Source of the DNA: Elusimicrobia bacterium RIFOXYA2_FULL_47_53
GTDB lineage: Bacteria > Elusimicrobiota > Endomicrobiia > Endomicrobiales > XYA2-FULL-47-53
Assembly: GCA_001800315.1 (NCBI GenBank)
Contig: MGVE01000020.1
Location: 216,604 to 280,603 of the forward strand
Reading direction: 5' to 3'
Length of the DNA stretch: 64,000 nucleotides
Positions 35,546 to 42,825 of this stretch are shown one piece after another. The position numbers and the translations under genes are program-made. The first letter of the stretch is position 1; the number at the start of each line of letters is the position of its first letter. Below the pieces are notes generated by a model, which saw nothing but the letters and a program-made list of their open reading frames with translations, searched no databases and was not told where the DNA came from.

Positions 35546-35635
35546 TTTGTAAGACAAGATTGCCCCGTGGGCCGCAGTGCGACGAATAAGGAGCACGAGG
35601 TTTGCGGCGGGAGCGAGAAGTGAGCTCCCGGGCAA
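35546..35635 (+). repeat. tRNA-sized structured repeat sharing 25 nt with tRNA-Gln region
   Basis: Bases 35546-35570 recur exactly at 35661-35685, which includes the first ten bases of tRNA-Gln. The remainder folds as a three-way junction: TTGCCC (35560-35565) with GGGCAA (35630-35635), GCCGCA/TGCGGC (35571-35576, 35603-35608) and GGGAGC/GCTCCC (35609-35614, 35624-35629). It is 76 nt, tRNA-sized, but has no T-loop or anticodon arm. It may be a dispersed repeat or a relic tRNA-like element. Confidence 0.55.
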
Positions 35636-35675
35636 CACTGGCTGGCAATAACAAAATGAATTTGTAAGACAAGAT

Positions 35676-35746
35676 TGCCCCGTGGTGTAACGGTAACACA
35701 AGCGCCTCTGGAGCGCTATTTCAAGGTTCAAATCCTTGCGGGGCAG
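35676..35746 (+). tRNA. tRNA-Gln(CUG)
   Basis: A 71-nt cloverleaf. The acceptor is TGCCCCG/CGGGGCA, the D arm is GTG/CAC and the anticodon stem is AGCGC/GCGCT with loop CTCTGGA, so the anticodon is CUG. The T arm is CAAGG/CCTTG with loop TTCAAAT, and the discriminator is G. CCA is not encoded. Confidence 0.93.
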
Positions 35747-35768
35747 CGTTTTTGCGAAGCAAAAACGC
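35746..35768 (+). terminator. Perfect hairpin abutting tRNA-Gln
   Basis: A 10-bp perfect stem (GCGTTTTTGC, loop GAA, GCAAAAACGC) begins at the discriminator base. It lacks a downstream T-run and may act in 3' processing or termination. A second stem, CAATCGA/TCGATTG, follows at about 35773-35803. Confidence 0.5.
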
Positions 35769-35945
35769 AGAGCAATCGAGATTAGATAATAGAAATTCGA
35801 TTGCGGTCAACTCTCTATTATCAAATTTCGCCCGGTGTTTTTTCATCTGTGAGTCGAAGGATGGTTTTGATTTTAGCAGTAAGCTCGCTCAGTACAAGTG
35901 CCGGTATTGACAATCAGACGAAATACTGCTTGTTAAGGGATAAAT

Positions 35946-36239
35946 ATGTCGCCGAAAGAGAAAGTGCTGAATACAATACAACAGCATTCAAATGAAATAA
36001 AGACTTACGGAGTCAAAAAGGTGGGTATTTTCGGCTCTTTTGCAAGATTTACCCAGACGCCCAATAGCGATATTGACATTCTCGTTGAGTTTGAACGCGG
36101 AAGAAAAACATTTGATAACTATATGGACCTTAAGTTCTTTTTTGAAAAAATCTTTCGCCGGAAAGTGGATTTAGTGATAAAGGGCGCCTTGAAGCCGAGA
36201 ATCAAAAACCGGGTGCTTTCCGAAGTTAAATATGCGTGA
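35946..36239 (+). CDS. MntA-type nucleotidyltransferase antitoxin
   Basis: A 97-residue minimal nucleotidyltransferase. The active-site motif is GIFGSFARF, and NSDIDILVEFE carries the catalytic aspartates. It pairs with the HEPN gene that overlaps it by 8 bp. In characterised HepT/MntA modules the antitoxin AMPylates the HEPN RNase and thereby silences it. The module begins the accessory patch downstream of tRNA-Gln. Confidence 0.88.
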   Translation: MSPKEKVLNTIQQHSNEIKTYGVKKVGIFGSFARFTQTPNSDIDILVEFERGRKTFDNYMDLKFFFEKIFRRKVDLVIKGALKPRIKNRVLSEVKYA

Positions 36240-36579
36240 TTATGAACTTTATCTTTATGACATTTTAGAAGCAGAAAAACGAATTGAGAAATACACCAAG
36301 GGCTTTACTCTCGCAAAACTGAATAAAAATCCTCTCGTGCTTGACGGTGTTGTCCGCAACCTTGAAATCATCGGTGAAGCCGTAAAGAATATCCCTCCCC
36401 AAGTAAAAGAAAAACATCCCGAAATTGAATGGAGAAAGATAGCCGGCTTGCGCGACATCCTCGCTCACGAGTATTTTGGCGTAGATGTGGAAGTAATCTG
36501 GGATATCGTAGAAAATAAGTTGCCTGATTTAAAGGTGCAGGTTAAACATATTTTAAAAATGAACGATCTGAAGGCGTAA
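36232..36579 (+). CDS. HepT-type HEPN toxin (DUF86)
   Basis: A 115-residue HEPN protein. The RNase motif Rx4HxY is intact as RDILAHEYFG, near residue 79. The helical core VRNLEIIGEAVKNIP is typical of DUF86. It overlaps mntA by 8 bp. Both key residues and the tyrosine that is AMPylated in the characterised system are present, so the module looks functional. Confidence 0.88.
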   Translation: MRDYELYLYDILEAEKRIEKYTKGFTLAKLNKNPLVLDGVVRNLEIIGEAVKNIPPQVKEKHPEIEWRKIAGLRDILAHEYFGVDVEVIWDIVENKLPDLKVQVKHILKMNDLKA

Positions 36580-36676
36580 AGTTTTGGGCATTTAGATTGG
36601 ATGATTTTTGCCGGTAGGAAATATGCTATAATCCCTTTGTAGCAGCTATTGGCATAAACGAAATATAGAGAGCGTA

Positions 36677-36768
36677 GTCCTGAGCTTGCCGAAGGGCGTA
36701 GTGGAATCATTGTGGTGAGCGAAGTCCTGAGTTTGCCGAAGGGCAAAGTCCTGAGCTTGCCGAAGGAC
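36677..36768 (+). repeat. Three copies of a 21-bp GTCCTGAGCTTGCCGAAGG repeat
   Basis: Copies at 36677-36697, 36724-36744 and 36748-36768 share GTCCTGAG(C/T)TTGCCGAAGG; a decayed fourth follows to about 36820. Related TCCTGAGCTTGTCGAAGGA-like words are dispersed in many bacterial genomes. They fill much of the 394-bp gap between hepT and the CopG antitoxin, in which no gene was found. Confidence 0.8.
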
Positions 36769-36859
36769 GAAGTATCCTGAGCGATGGTGAGTATTGCCGA
36801 ACCAGAGTCGAAGGATGGGGGTGTCAGATGGGATGGATTATTGTAGTAGTATAGGTTCA

Positions 36860-36900
36860 ATTTAAGCCATATCGCTTATGGAGCGATGTGGTTTTTGTTT
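36860..36900 (+). promoter_or_regulatory. Leader hairpin beginning TTAAGCCAT
   Basis: The sequence AAGCCATATCGC/GCGATGTGGTTTTTG forms a stem followed by a T-rich run, 75 bp before the CopG antitoxin start. The same nine bases TTAAGCCAT open the leader dyads at 42759 and 50495. Confidence 0.45.
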
Positions 36901-36973
36901 TTTTGCAAATATGAAAGTTAATACCGAATTGCCTGTCCCCAATTCACATAACCAATCAAGGGAGATGATTAAC

Positions 36974-37222
36974 ATGGAGAAGAATGAAAAAGAATTGCTA
37001 AAATCTTACGAAAAGGGCGAGTGGCAAAGGGTAAGGGATTTCAATGGGAAAAAGAAGAAATATATGGAATATGCTGGCAATACATTGAAAAAAGATAAAA
37101 GATTGAATATAAGGATTTCTTCAAAATATCTTGAAGGGATACAAAGAGCCGCTATAAGGGAAGGGATTCCTTATCAAACGCTTGTTTCCAGTATAATTCA
37201 TAAATTCGTGCTGAATCATTAA
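36974..37222 (+). CDS. Orphan CopG/BrnA-type antitoxin
   Basis: An 82-residue protein. The C-terminal ribbon-helix-helix is clear: KDKRLNIRISSKYLEGIQ, then GIPYQTLVSSIIHKFV. The ATG at 36974 has GGGAG 10 bases upstream. In this family a BrnT- or RelE-type toxin is usually adjacent. None is encoded upstream or downstream here, so it is an orphan, either a relic or an anti-addiction factor. Confidence 0.8.
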   Translation: MEKNEKELLKSYEKGEWQRVRDFNGKKKKYMEYAGNTLKKDKRLNIRISSKYLEGIQRAAIREGIPYQTLVSSIIHKFVLNH

Positions 37223-37270
37223 ATGTGACATATGTAACCGTGAGCAGGATGGTCAATGACAGTAATCCCA

Positions 37271-37399
37271 ATGTTAAATGTAAAGACCCCAATATTCCTT
37301 GTTATATTGCTCATAGGCGGGGATAAAAATACGCAGGATAAGGATATTAGGAAGGCCTTGGAGTATTGGGAGGACTACCATGAACAAAAGAAAATTTAG
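37271..37399 (+). pseudogene. C-terminal remnant of an HI1419-type toxin
   Basis: A 42-codon frame ends with LIGGDKNTQDKDIRKALEYW, which matches the conserved C-terminus of phage-derived RelE-like HI1419 toxins. It overlaps the antitoxin gene by 20 bp, the normal arrangement. The first 60 or so residues, including the catalytic core, are missing. The break coincides with the repeat word TTAAATGTAAAGACCCC, which suggests that an insertion or deletion removed them. Confidence 0.7.
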
Positions 37400-37685
37400 A
37401 ACACTGGAAGAAGTTGAAATTGAATATTTTACCAAGCATCCTAATGAGGTCAAGCAATATCTCAGGGTTGCCATGGAAGAGTATGAGAAAGACGGCGATG
37501 AAAAGGCATTTCTTGCTTCACTTGCGGTTGTTGCAAAGGTAAGGGGCGGATTTTCGAAGCTGTCCAGAGAGGTCGGGTTAAACAGGGAGCACTTGTACAG
37601 GGCATTATCCAGGAAGGGTGATCCTAAGTTCTCAACTGTGATGAATATTCTTCGTTCTCTTGGGGTGAGCCTGAAGGTTGCCTAA
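37380..37685 (+). CDS. HI1420-type antitoxin, helix-turn-helix
   Basis: A 101-residue protein of the HI1420 antitoxin family, with FLASLAVVAKVRGGFSKLSR followed by the HTH-like VGLNREHLYRALS. GGAGGA lies within the toxin remnant and serves as its ribosome site. Its toxin partner is truncated, so the antitoxin is left without a target in this locus. Confidence 0.8.
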   Translation: MNKRKFRTLEEVEIEYFTKHPNEVKQYLRVAMEEYEKDGDEKAFLASLAVVAKVRGGFSKLSREVGLNREHLYRALSRKGDPKFSTVMNILRSLGVSLKVA

Positions 37686-37889
37686 CGAACCGGGGCGTTT
37701 ACATTGTTTGCAATATAGGTCGATTGCACCCAGCCAGTTTCGCATTAACTGACTCTGTCCCCTATAACCTTTAAACAAGGGAAAACAATATTAAGTTAAT
37801 TAGTTAATTTCGTCCCCAAGGACATTTAAAGACCTGGCCCCAATATCGCATTAACCACTTCTTCATGAGATTAAACTTTTGGAGGAATT

Positions 37890-39347
37890 ATGACAGACTT
37901 TTCATGTTTTGCCGCTAAACCTGAATTTGCAATAAGGGTTGTTTTTCCAGAAGAAAAGGAACACGCATATAGAAATAGGTTTGAACGGGACAGGGATCGC
38001 ATATTGTATTCGAAGGGGTTCAGAAGATTAAGTGGTAAAACACAGATATTTATAACTGGTTATGATGACCATGCGCGAAATAGATTAACTCATACACTTG
38101 AGGTTGTTCAGTTATCGAAAACAATTTCAAAACAAATAGGTCTTAATGTTGAGCTTACAGAAGCTATTGCATATGCTCACGATATTGGACACACTCCTTT
38201 TGGACATGCAGGTGAGAGCATTCTTAATTCGATTTTAAACGGATGTATTATAATCAAAGATTTTAATAAGGGTATGGATGATGAACAAAAGGGATTTAAA
38301 CATAATTGGCAGGGAGTGAGAAGATTAATTGACTTAGAAACATATAGCAATAAATATTATGGTTTAAATCTTACCGATCATACTTTGTGGGGTATTCTTC
38401 ATCATACAAATTTGGAGTGGAAGCAATGCGGTAAAATAATTGAGGAAAATGGAAGGCGAAATTGCGGATTATTGCATGAAATGAAAGTATGTCTAAATGA
38501 TCGGCTAAAATTAGATTTTTATAATCGCTATGCCGGATTAATCGGTAATTCTGCTTTCACAATCGAGGCTCAAGTAGTTTCTTGGGCAGATGAAATCTCA
38601 CAGCGACACCATGATTTAGAAGATGGTTTAAATAGTAAAATAATAAATGAAAAAGAGTGTATTGATAAAATAATTAGATATTTCGCCAAATTCTTTTCTG
38701 TGGAAGAATTGCAGGAAATAGCTATTCTTCAGAATGAATACAAGGAGTGGAGAAATACGGAAAATTATGCAATCCATAAAATGTCTACACTTATTATAAA
38801 TACATTGGTAAATAAATTGATTCAGAACACCAAGAATAATCTAAAAAGTCTTAAAACAAAATATAAAATAAACAGCCAGAATGATTTTTACTCTAAAAAA
38901 GATGAAATAATAAATTGTGAAAATAATTGGGGTAGCATTGTAAGCTATGACGCCGAGTTTGGTAGTTGTCACGATACATTAAAAAACTATTTAAAGAGAA
39001 GGATATTGAATTCGTTTAAAACGCAAAGTATGGATGGTAAAGCAACTCATATTATAATAAAGCTTTTTAAAGCCTATGTAACCAATCCGCAGCAGTTGCC
39101 TGACAGAACTATACGAACTTTGTTTTCAAATTATTACAGGAATAAAAACCAAATAAAAAAAGTAAAAACTGTATGGTCTAAACATGGAATTGGCTATTGG
39201 AGAGATAAGCTTGAGAAAATGCATTATACAGATGATACTTCAGAATATAAAGCCGCAGTTTTAAGAACAATCTGTGATTTTGTAAGTAGCATGACTGATT
39301 CATTCGCCAACAAACAATACAAGCTTTTATATAATGTAACAGAATGA
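37890..39347 (+). CDS. dGTPase-like HD-domain triphosphohydrolase
   Basis: A 485-residue protein of the dGTP triphosphohydrolase family. The HD metal ligands are in LTHTLEVVQLSKTI and AYAHDIGHTPFGHAG. The N-terminal RDRILYSKGFRRLSGKTQ matches the family. It hydrolyses dGTP to deoxyguanosine and triphosphate. Related enzymes act in nucleotide homeostasis and in phage defence by nucleotide depletion. The gene is visibly much more AT-rich than the chromosome genes and lies inside the accessory patch, so it was probably acquired horizontally. TTGGAGGAA precedes the ATG. Confidence 0.85.
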   Translation: MTDFSCFAAKPEFAIRVVFPEEKEHAYRNRFERDRDRILYSKGFRRLSGKTQIFITGYDDHARNRLTHTLEVVQLSKTISKQIGLNVELTEAIAYAHDIGHTPFGHAGESILNSILNGCIIIKDFNKGMDDEQKGFKHNWQGVRRLIDLETYSNKYYGLNLTDHTLWGILHHTNLEWKQCGKIIEENGRRNCGLLHEMKVCLNDRLKLDFYNRYAGLIGNSAFTIEAQVVSWADEISQRHHDLEDGLNSKIINEKECIDKIIRYFAKFFSVEELQEIAILQNEYKEWRNTENYAIHKMSTLIINTLVNKLIQNTKNNLKSLKTKYKINSQNDFYSKKDEIINCENNWGSIVSYDAEFGSCHDTLKNYLKRRILNSFKTQSMDGKATHIIIKLFKAYVTNPQQLPDRTIRTLFSNYYRNKNQIKKVKTVWSKHGIGYWRDKLEKMHYTDDTSEYKAAVLRTICDFVSSMTDSFANKQYKLLYNVTE

Positions 39348-39513
39348 ATATTTAGGAGCAAATGGGGTCTTTATATTTAACATATTGCGCGAATGCGACG
39401 ATTTCAATAAATTCGCAAAAAACCATAAATTTTTGCTGTACATTTGAATTCCGGTGACACGATACTTAATTCTCGTTGGAGTTGTTAGCTATGCCTGAAG
39501 GCAAATCAAAATT

Positions 39514-40050
39514 ATGAAATATGCGGCGCTGCTGAATGCTCTTGATGAGATTCGAAATAAGTGCCACTCAGTTTAAGATCCAATCCCCTTTGTCATTCTT
39601 GGTTCAGTTATGGAGTATTATATACAAGAAAATCTCTCGGATTTGGATGTTCATTATGTTGACAAAAAAACGCGTCATAATATACAAGCAAGCTTTAATG
39701 AGTTTATTAAGCAAATTATAATGCCTGCACTGTCACTTCGGGATAGTAAAGAATTCAGTGGAACAAGCTGTAAGCAAAAACTCGCTGGATTATTGCAAAG
39801 AACGCTTCGTTCTAGAATTACATCTTTGCTTAATAATCATAGTATCAACTTTGATCCAGTATGGATAGGTGAATTCGTTAAAAAACGTAACCATGCGGCG
39901 CATGGTAATTATTCTTATGAGTCAAAAGATTACATGATATTAGCAAGGATGATCTCATTATTGGATATCGTTATCATGAAGGAACTCGGGTATAAGGGAG
40001 AATATATTGACTGGTCAAAAAGTCCTCCGGAAGAAATAATTCTCAGCTGA
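39514..40050 (+). pseudogene. HEPN-domain gene interrupted by an in-frame stop
   Basis: A 178-codon frame begins MKYAALLNALDEIRNKCHSV, meets TAA at 39574-39576, and continues in the same frame as DPIPFVILGSVMEYYIQ to a normal stop. The downstream part (ATG at 39610, 146 residues) contains the HEPN catalytic motif RNHAAHG (Rx4H) and the C-terminal GYKGEYIDWS typical of ApeA-like HEPN domains. Either a nonsense mutation split the gene, or translation restarts at 39610. HEPN RNases of this type are often defence effectors. Confidence 0.6.
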
Positions 40051-40123
40051 GGATATCTCTGGCACTCAAGAAAGTATCAAAATTCTTAATAAAGAGTGAC
40101 CTTCCCTCCGTAAGTTGTACCTC

Positions 40124-40152
40124 TTGAAAGTAGAATCTGAAAGTGATAAACT
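40124..40152 (+). promoter_or_regulatory. Promoter of the secreted helical protein
   Basis: TTGAAA (40124-40129), a 17-bp spacer and TAAACT (40147-40152), about 20 bp before the ATG; GCGAGGA is the ribosome site. Confidence 0.5.
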
Positions 40153-40171
40153 ACCCCAAAGCGAGGATAAT

Positions 40172-40804
40172 ATGAAAAAAATAGCGGCTGTTTTGGTTTT
40201 ATGCGCGGTGGGCGCGGCGGTTTGTATTCAGCCGGCGCGGGCGGAGCTTGACGAGAAAAAAAGTTCCTACACAGGCAAAGAAGTGGAGATGATATTAAAC
40301 TCAAGGAAGATATTTTCGGACAATCTTACCTGGGAGAGGGTTTACGCGCTTAAAACCATCGCCGGAGCCTACGATATAGACAAAGTTTTAGAAAGGCTTA
40401 ACAGAAGCCAGGATGATATAGCCAATATTTTCAGGCCCTATTACGGCGACAATACGGCCGATCAGTTGGCGAATTTGCTCAAGAGGCGCGTCCAACTGGT
40501 AGCGGATTACGCGAACATTGTCAGAGGCGGCGGGTTTAAAAGCGATGTTCAGTCTAAAATGGACGAAAACGCGGAATTAACCGGGGATTTGTTGAGCCGG
40601 GCCAACATGTATTGGGCAAAATCGGAGATTTCGGCGGCCCTGAAGAGTTATAACGCGCGCTTTGAGATTGAAATAGACCTGCAGAGCAACTCCGTGGGGG
40701 CTATAGATGCCGCGGCATTTGACGCTACCTCGGCCCAGGCTTCAAGCGTGGCTGACTTGTTTGCAACAGGAATAATAAAACACCATCCCAATAAATTCTG
40801 GTAA
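40172..40804 (+). CDS. Secreted helical protein of unknown function
   Basis: A 210-residue exported protein. The ATG at 40172 gives a signal peptide KKIAAVLVLCAVGAAVCIQ. The mature part is helical. The segment RSQDDIANIFRPYYGDNTAD, then LLKRRVQLVADYANI, recalls helical proteins of Firmicutes that respond to the envelope and are often annotated without function. No catalytic motif was found. Confidence 0.65.
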   Translation: MKKIAAVLVLCAVGAAVCIQPARAELDEKKSSYTGKEVEMILNSRKIFSDNLTWERVYALKTIAGAYDIDKVLERLNRSQDDIANIFRPYYGDNTADQLANLLKRRVQLVADYANIVRGGGFKSDVQSKMDENAELTGDLLSRANMYWAKSEISAALKSYNARFEIEIDLQSNSVGAIDAAAFDATSAQASSVADLFATGIIKHHPNKFW

Positions 40805-42496
40805 TCAGCGGCCGCCGCGCCTGAAGGCCGGCCCTCTTATCACATCTTTCTGTTTCTGCTTGCCGTTATCAAATCTTTCCACGAATATTTTTCTTCCTTC
40901 CGTGTCGGTTCCGCAGTGATACATAGCGGTTGACAAGGCCATGGGGGTGGGCGCGAAGATCTGAACCTGCTCGGGTCTGGCTCTCATTCCGCCTTTGAAA
41001 AAATCCCTTAGCTTGAACATGTGCGCCATGGTGCATCCGGGATGCGCCGCTATAAGGTAATATGTAAGAAAATAACTCCTGCCGAGTTTTCTGCATTCCT
41101 CGTCAAACATTGATTTGAAAGCGAGCAGTGGTTTTGTGCCGGGTTTGTTCATAAGCGACAGGACATAGTTGTCGTAATGTTCCGGAGCCACCTTTAGCTG
41201 GCCCGAGGTGTGATTTTTTACTATCTGGGCCAGGTAAGCTTTGCCGTGAGCGCGGTCGGCAACCACCATGTCGTGCCTCAGGCCGCTGGAAATAAAAACT
41301 TTTTTTACTCGCGGAATCTGAAGTATCCTGTTGTAGAGCTTTATCTGTTCGGCGTGCCCGAATTTTAGTTTTTCGCAGGGCTGGGGGAAAAGGCATTTTT
41401 TGTCCCGGCAGGGCGTGCCGCCTTTGAGGCATTCCGAGGCGTACATGTTGGCCGTCGGCCCGCCGACATCGCTGATTATCCCGTTAAAGCCCGGCATAGC
41501 CGCTATTTTTTCAGCCTCTCTAATTATTGATTCTTCGCTCCGTGACACGATTTTCCTGCCCTGGTGCGGCGCAATGGAACAGAAACTGCACTGGCCGTAG
41601 CAGCCGATATGGGATGTCAGGGAATATTTTATGGTTTCAAGCGCGCGTATCTCGCCTTTGTTTTTGTAGTAGGGGTGCGCGTCCCTTTCAAAATCCAAAT
41701 CAAAAATCTCGTCTAATTCCGCGGTAGTGGGGGCCGGATGAGGCGGGCGGTGTATCAGGTATCTCTCGCCGTGCTTCTGGCAGAACCCCTTTGCCGTATC
41801 GTCGCAGTTTTTATAAAACTTCAGAAACATTTCCATGAAAACCGGCTTGCTGTCCCTTGAGGACTCATAAGACGGCAGTTCCAGGAGTTCCGGATCCGCG
41901 GAATCGGAGATGTAACAGAGGCCGCGGATATTTTTCCACTCGCTGCCCGAGCGCAGGGCCCGGGCGAGTTCAAGCGTTGATTTCTCGGCCATGCCGAAGG
42001 CCAGTATATCGGCTTTTGAGTCAAAAAGTATGGAGCGCCTTACGGAATTGTCCCAGTAGTCGTAGTGAGCTATGCGCCTGAGGCTCGCTTCCAGGCCGCC
42101 GAGGACTATTGGTTTTGAATTCTTAAAGTGGTGTTTTATCAGGTTGGTGTATGTAATCAGCGCGCGGTCGGGCCTTTTGTTTACTCCGCCGGGGGTGTAA
42201 TCGTCCTGCTTGCGCCATTTTTTAAGGGAAGTGTGGTTCGCGACCATAGAGTCAATACAGCCGCCGGTGACGCCCCAGAAAAGCTTAGGCTCGCCGAGCC
42301 GGCCTATGTCGGATTTGTTTTCCGTTGAAGGCTGGCCGATAATGGCGACATTAAACCCGTGCTTGGCGAGGTATTTGCCTATAACGGCAACGCCTATGTG
42401 GGGGCTGTCTATATAAGCGTCGGAAGTGACGAGTATTATATCCGGCGCGTCCCAGCCGAGTTTCTCAATTTCAAGTTTTGTGGTTGGAAGAAAAAT
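40805..42496 (-). CDS. YgiQ family radical SAM protein, apparent AUU start
   Basis: A 563-residue protein. The radical SAM motif CYGQCSFC is visible, together with YgiQ features (GVTGGCIDSMVANH, DDYTPGGVNKRPDRA). The first ATG in frame (42247) would cut off 83 conserved residues (FLPTTKLEIEKLGW and so on). The frame upstream has no ATG, GTG or TTG before its stop. ATT at 42494-42496 follows AGGAGG (42502-42507) by five bases and is therefore the likely initiator. The catalytic role of YgiQ is unknown. Confidence 0.85.
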   Translation of the reverse strand: MFLPTTKLEIEKLGWDAPDIILVTSDAYIDSPHIGVAVIGKYLAKHGFNVAIIGQPSTENKSDIGRLGEPKLFWGVTGGCIDSMVANHTSLKKWRKQDDYTPGGVNKRPDRALITYTNLIKHHFKNSKPIVLGGLEASLRRIAHYDYWDNSVRRSILFDSKADILAFGMAEKSTLELARALRSGSEWKNIRGLCYISDSADPELLELPSYESSRDSKPVFMEMFLKFYKNCDDTAKGFCQKHGERYLIHRPPHPAPTTAELDEIFDLDFERDAHPYYKNKGEIRALETIKYSLTSHIGCYGQCSFCSIAPHQGRKIVSRSEESIIREAEKIAAMPGFNGIISDVGGPTANMYASECLKGGTPCRDKKCLFPQPCEKLKFGHAEQIKLYNRILQIPRVKKVFISSGLRHDMVVADRAHGKAYLAQIVKNHTSGQLKVAPEHYDNYVLSLMNKPGTKPLLAFKSMFDEECRKLGRSYFLTYYLIAAHPGCTMAHMFKLRDFFKGGMRARPEQVQIFAPTPMALSTAMYHCGTDTEGRKIFVERFDNGKQKQKDVIRGPAFRRGGR

Positions 42497-42529
42497 GTGG
42501 CCCTCCTGTCGGGCAAAAGCTCTTCCGGC

Positions 42530-42535
42530 ATTATA
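42530..42535 (-). promoter_or_regulatory. -10 element of ygiQ
   Basis: TATAAT on the minus strand, with the expected start about 42523. The nearby ATG (42529-42531), in a different frame, overlaps this element and would be upstream of the mRNA 5' end, so it cannot be the initiator. Confidence 0.6.
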
Positions 42536-42609
42536 GCAAATTCAACTAAGAATCAAAATTGAAGCGCGAATAATTGGCGCAGCGGAGATTAACTCGCCCG
42601 GAAATATGA

Positions 42610-42800
42610 TATAATAGGCGTCAAATCCATGTCATGTTCTGCCCAGGAAAGCGGGGCCCGGGTGTTTTTTCATTAAGCGGCCCTTAAGCAACGGGCAGCG
42701 GCGCAAAAAATATATTTATGAAAAAAACGGTGGAAAAAATAAATAATTAGGCTATACTTAAGCCATACTGCTTAAAGCAGGGTGGCTTTTTTTTACGAAT
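42610..42800 (+). promoter_or_regulatory. Leader region of the giant GH94 gene: two promoters, two structures
   Basis: TATAAT at 42610-42615 is followed by a potential closed structure, CTGCCC (42639-42644) with GGGCAG (42693-42698), containing the hairpin TTAAG/CTTAA (42673-42687). A second -10, TATACT (42753-42758), abuts a dyad opened by TTAAGCCAT: AGCCAT (42761-42766) with GTGGCT (42782-42787) and CTGC/GCAG inside, then eight T. The second hairpin looks like an intrinsic terminator or attenuator before the ATG at 42826. Otherwise this 329-bp gap holds no gene. Confidence 0.5.
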
Positions 42801-42825
42801 AAATATACCTGAGAGGAGAAACAAG

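Larger units (their letters stand above)
37271..39385. repeat. Inverted copies of a 21-bp word flanking the dGTPase region
   Basis: The word around 37271-37294 (TTAAATGTAAAGACCCCAAT) recurs in reverse orientation at 39359-39382 with about two mismatches. A related phrase, AAAGACCTGGCCCCAATAT, sits at 37829. The inverted pair brackets the HI1420 antitoxin and the dGTPase gene. It could mark the ends of a decayed mobile unit. Confidence 0.5.

Noticed and set aside
35560-35635. A second tRNA gene
   Set aside because: It lacks a T-loop, an anticodon arm and a D arm despite the tRNA-like size and shared 5' end.
36677-36768. CRISPR array
   Set aside because: The repeats are short, spacing is irregular (26 and 3 bp) and no cas gene is nearby.
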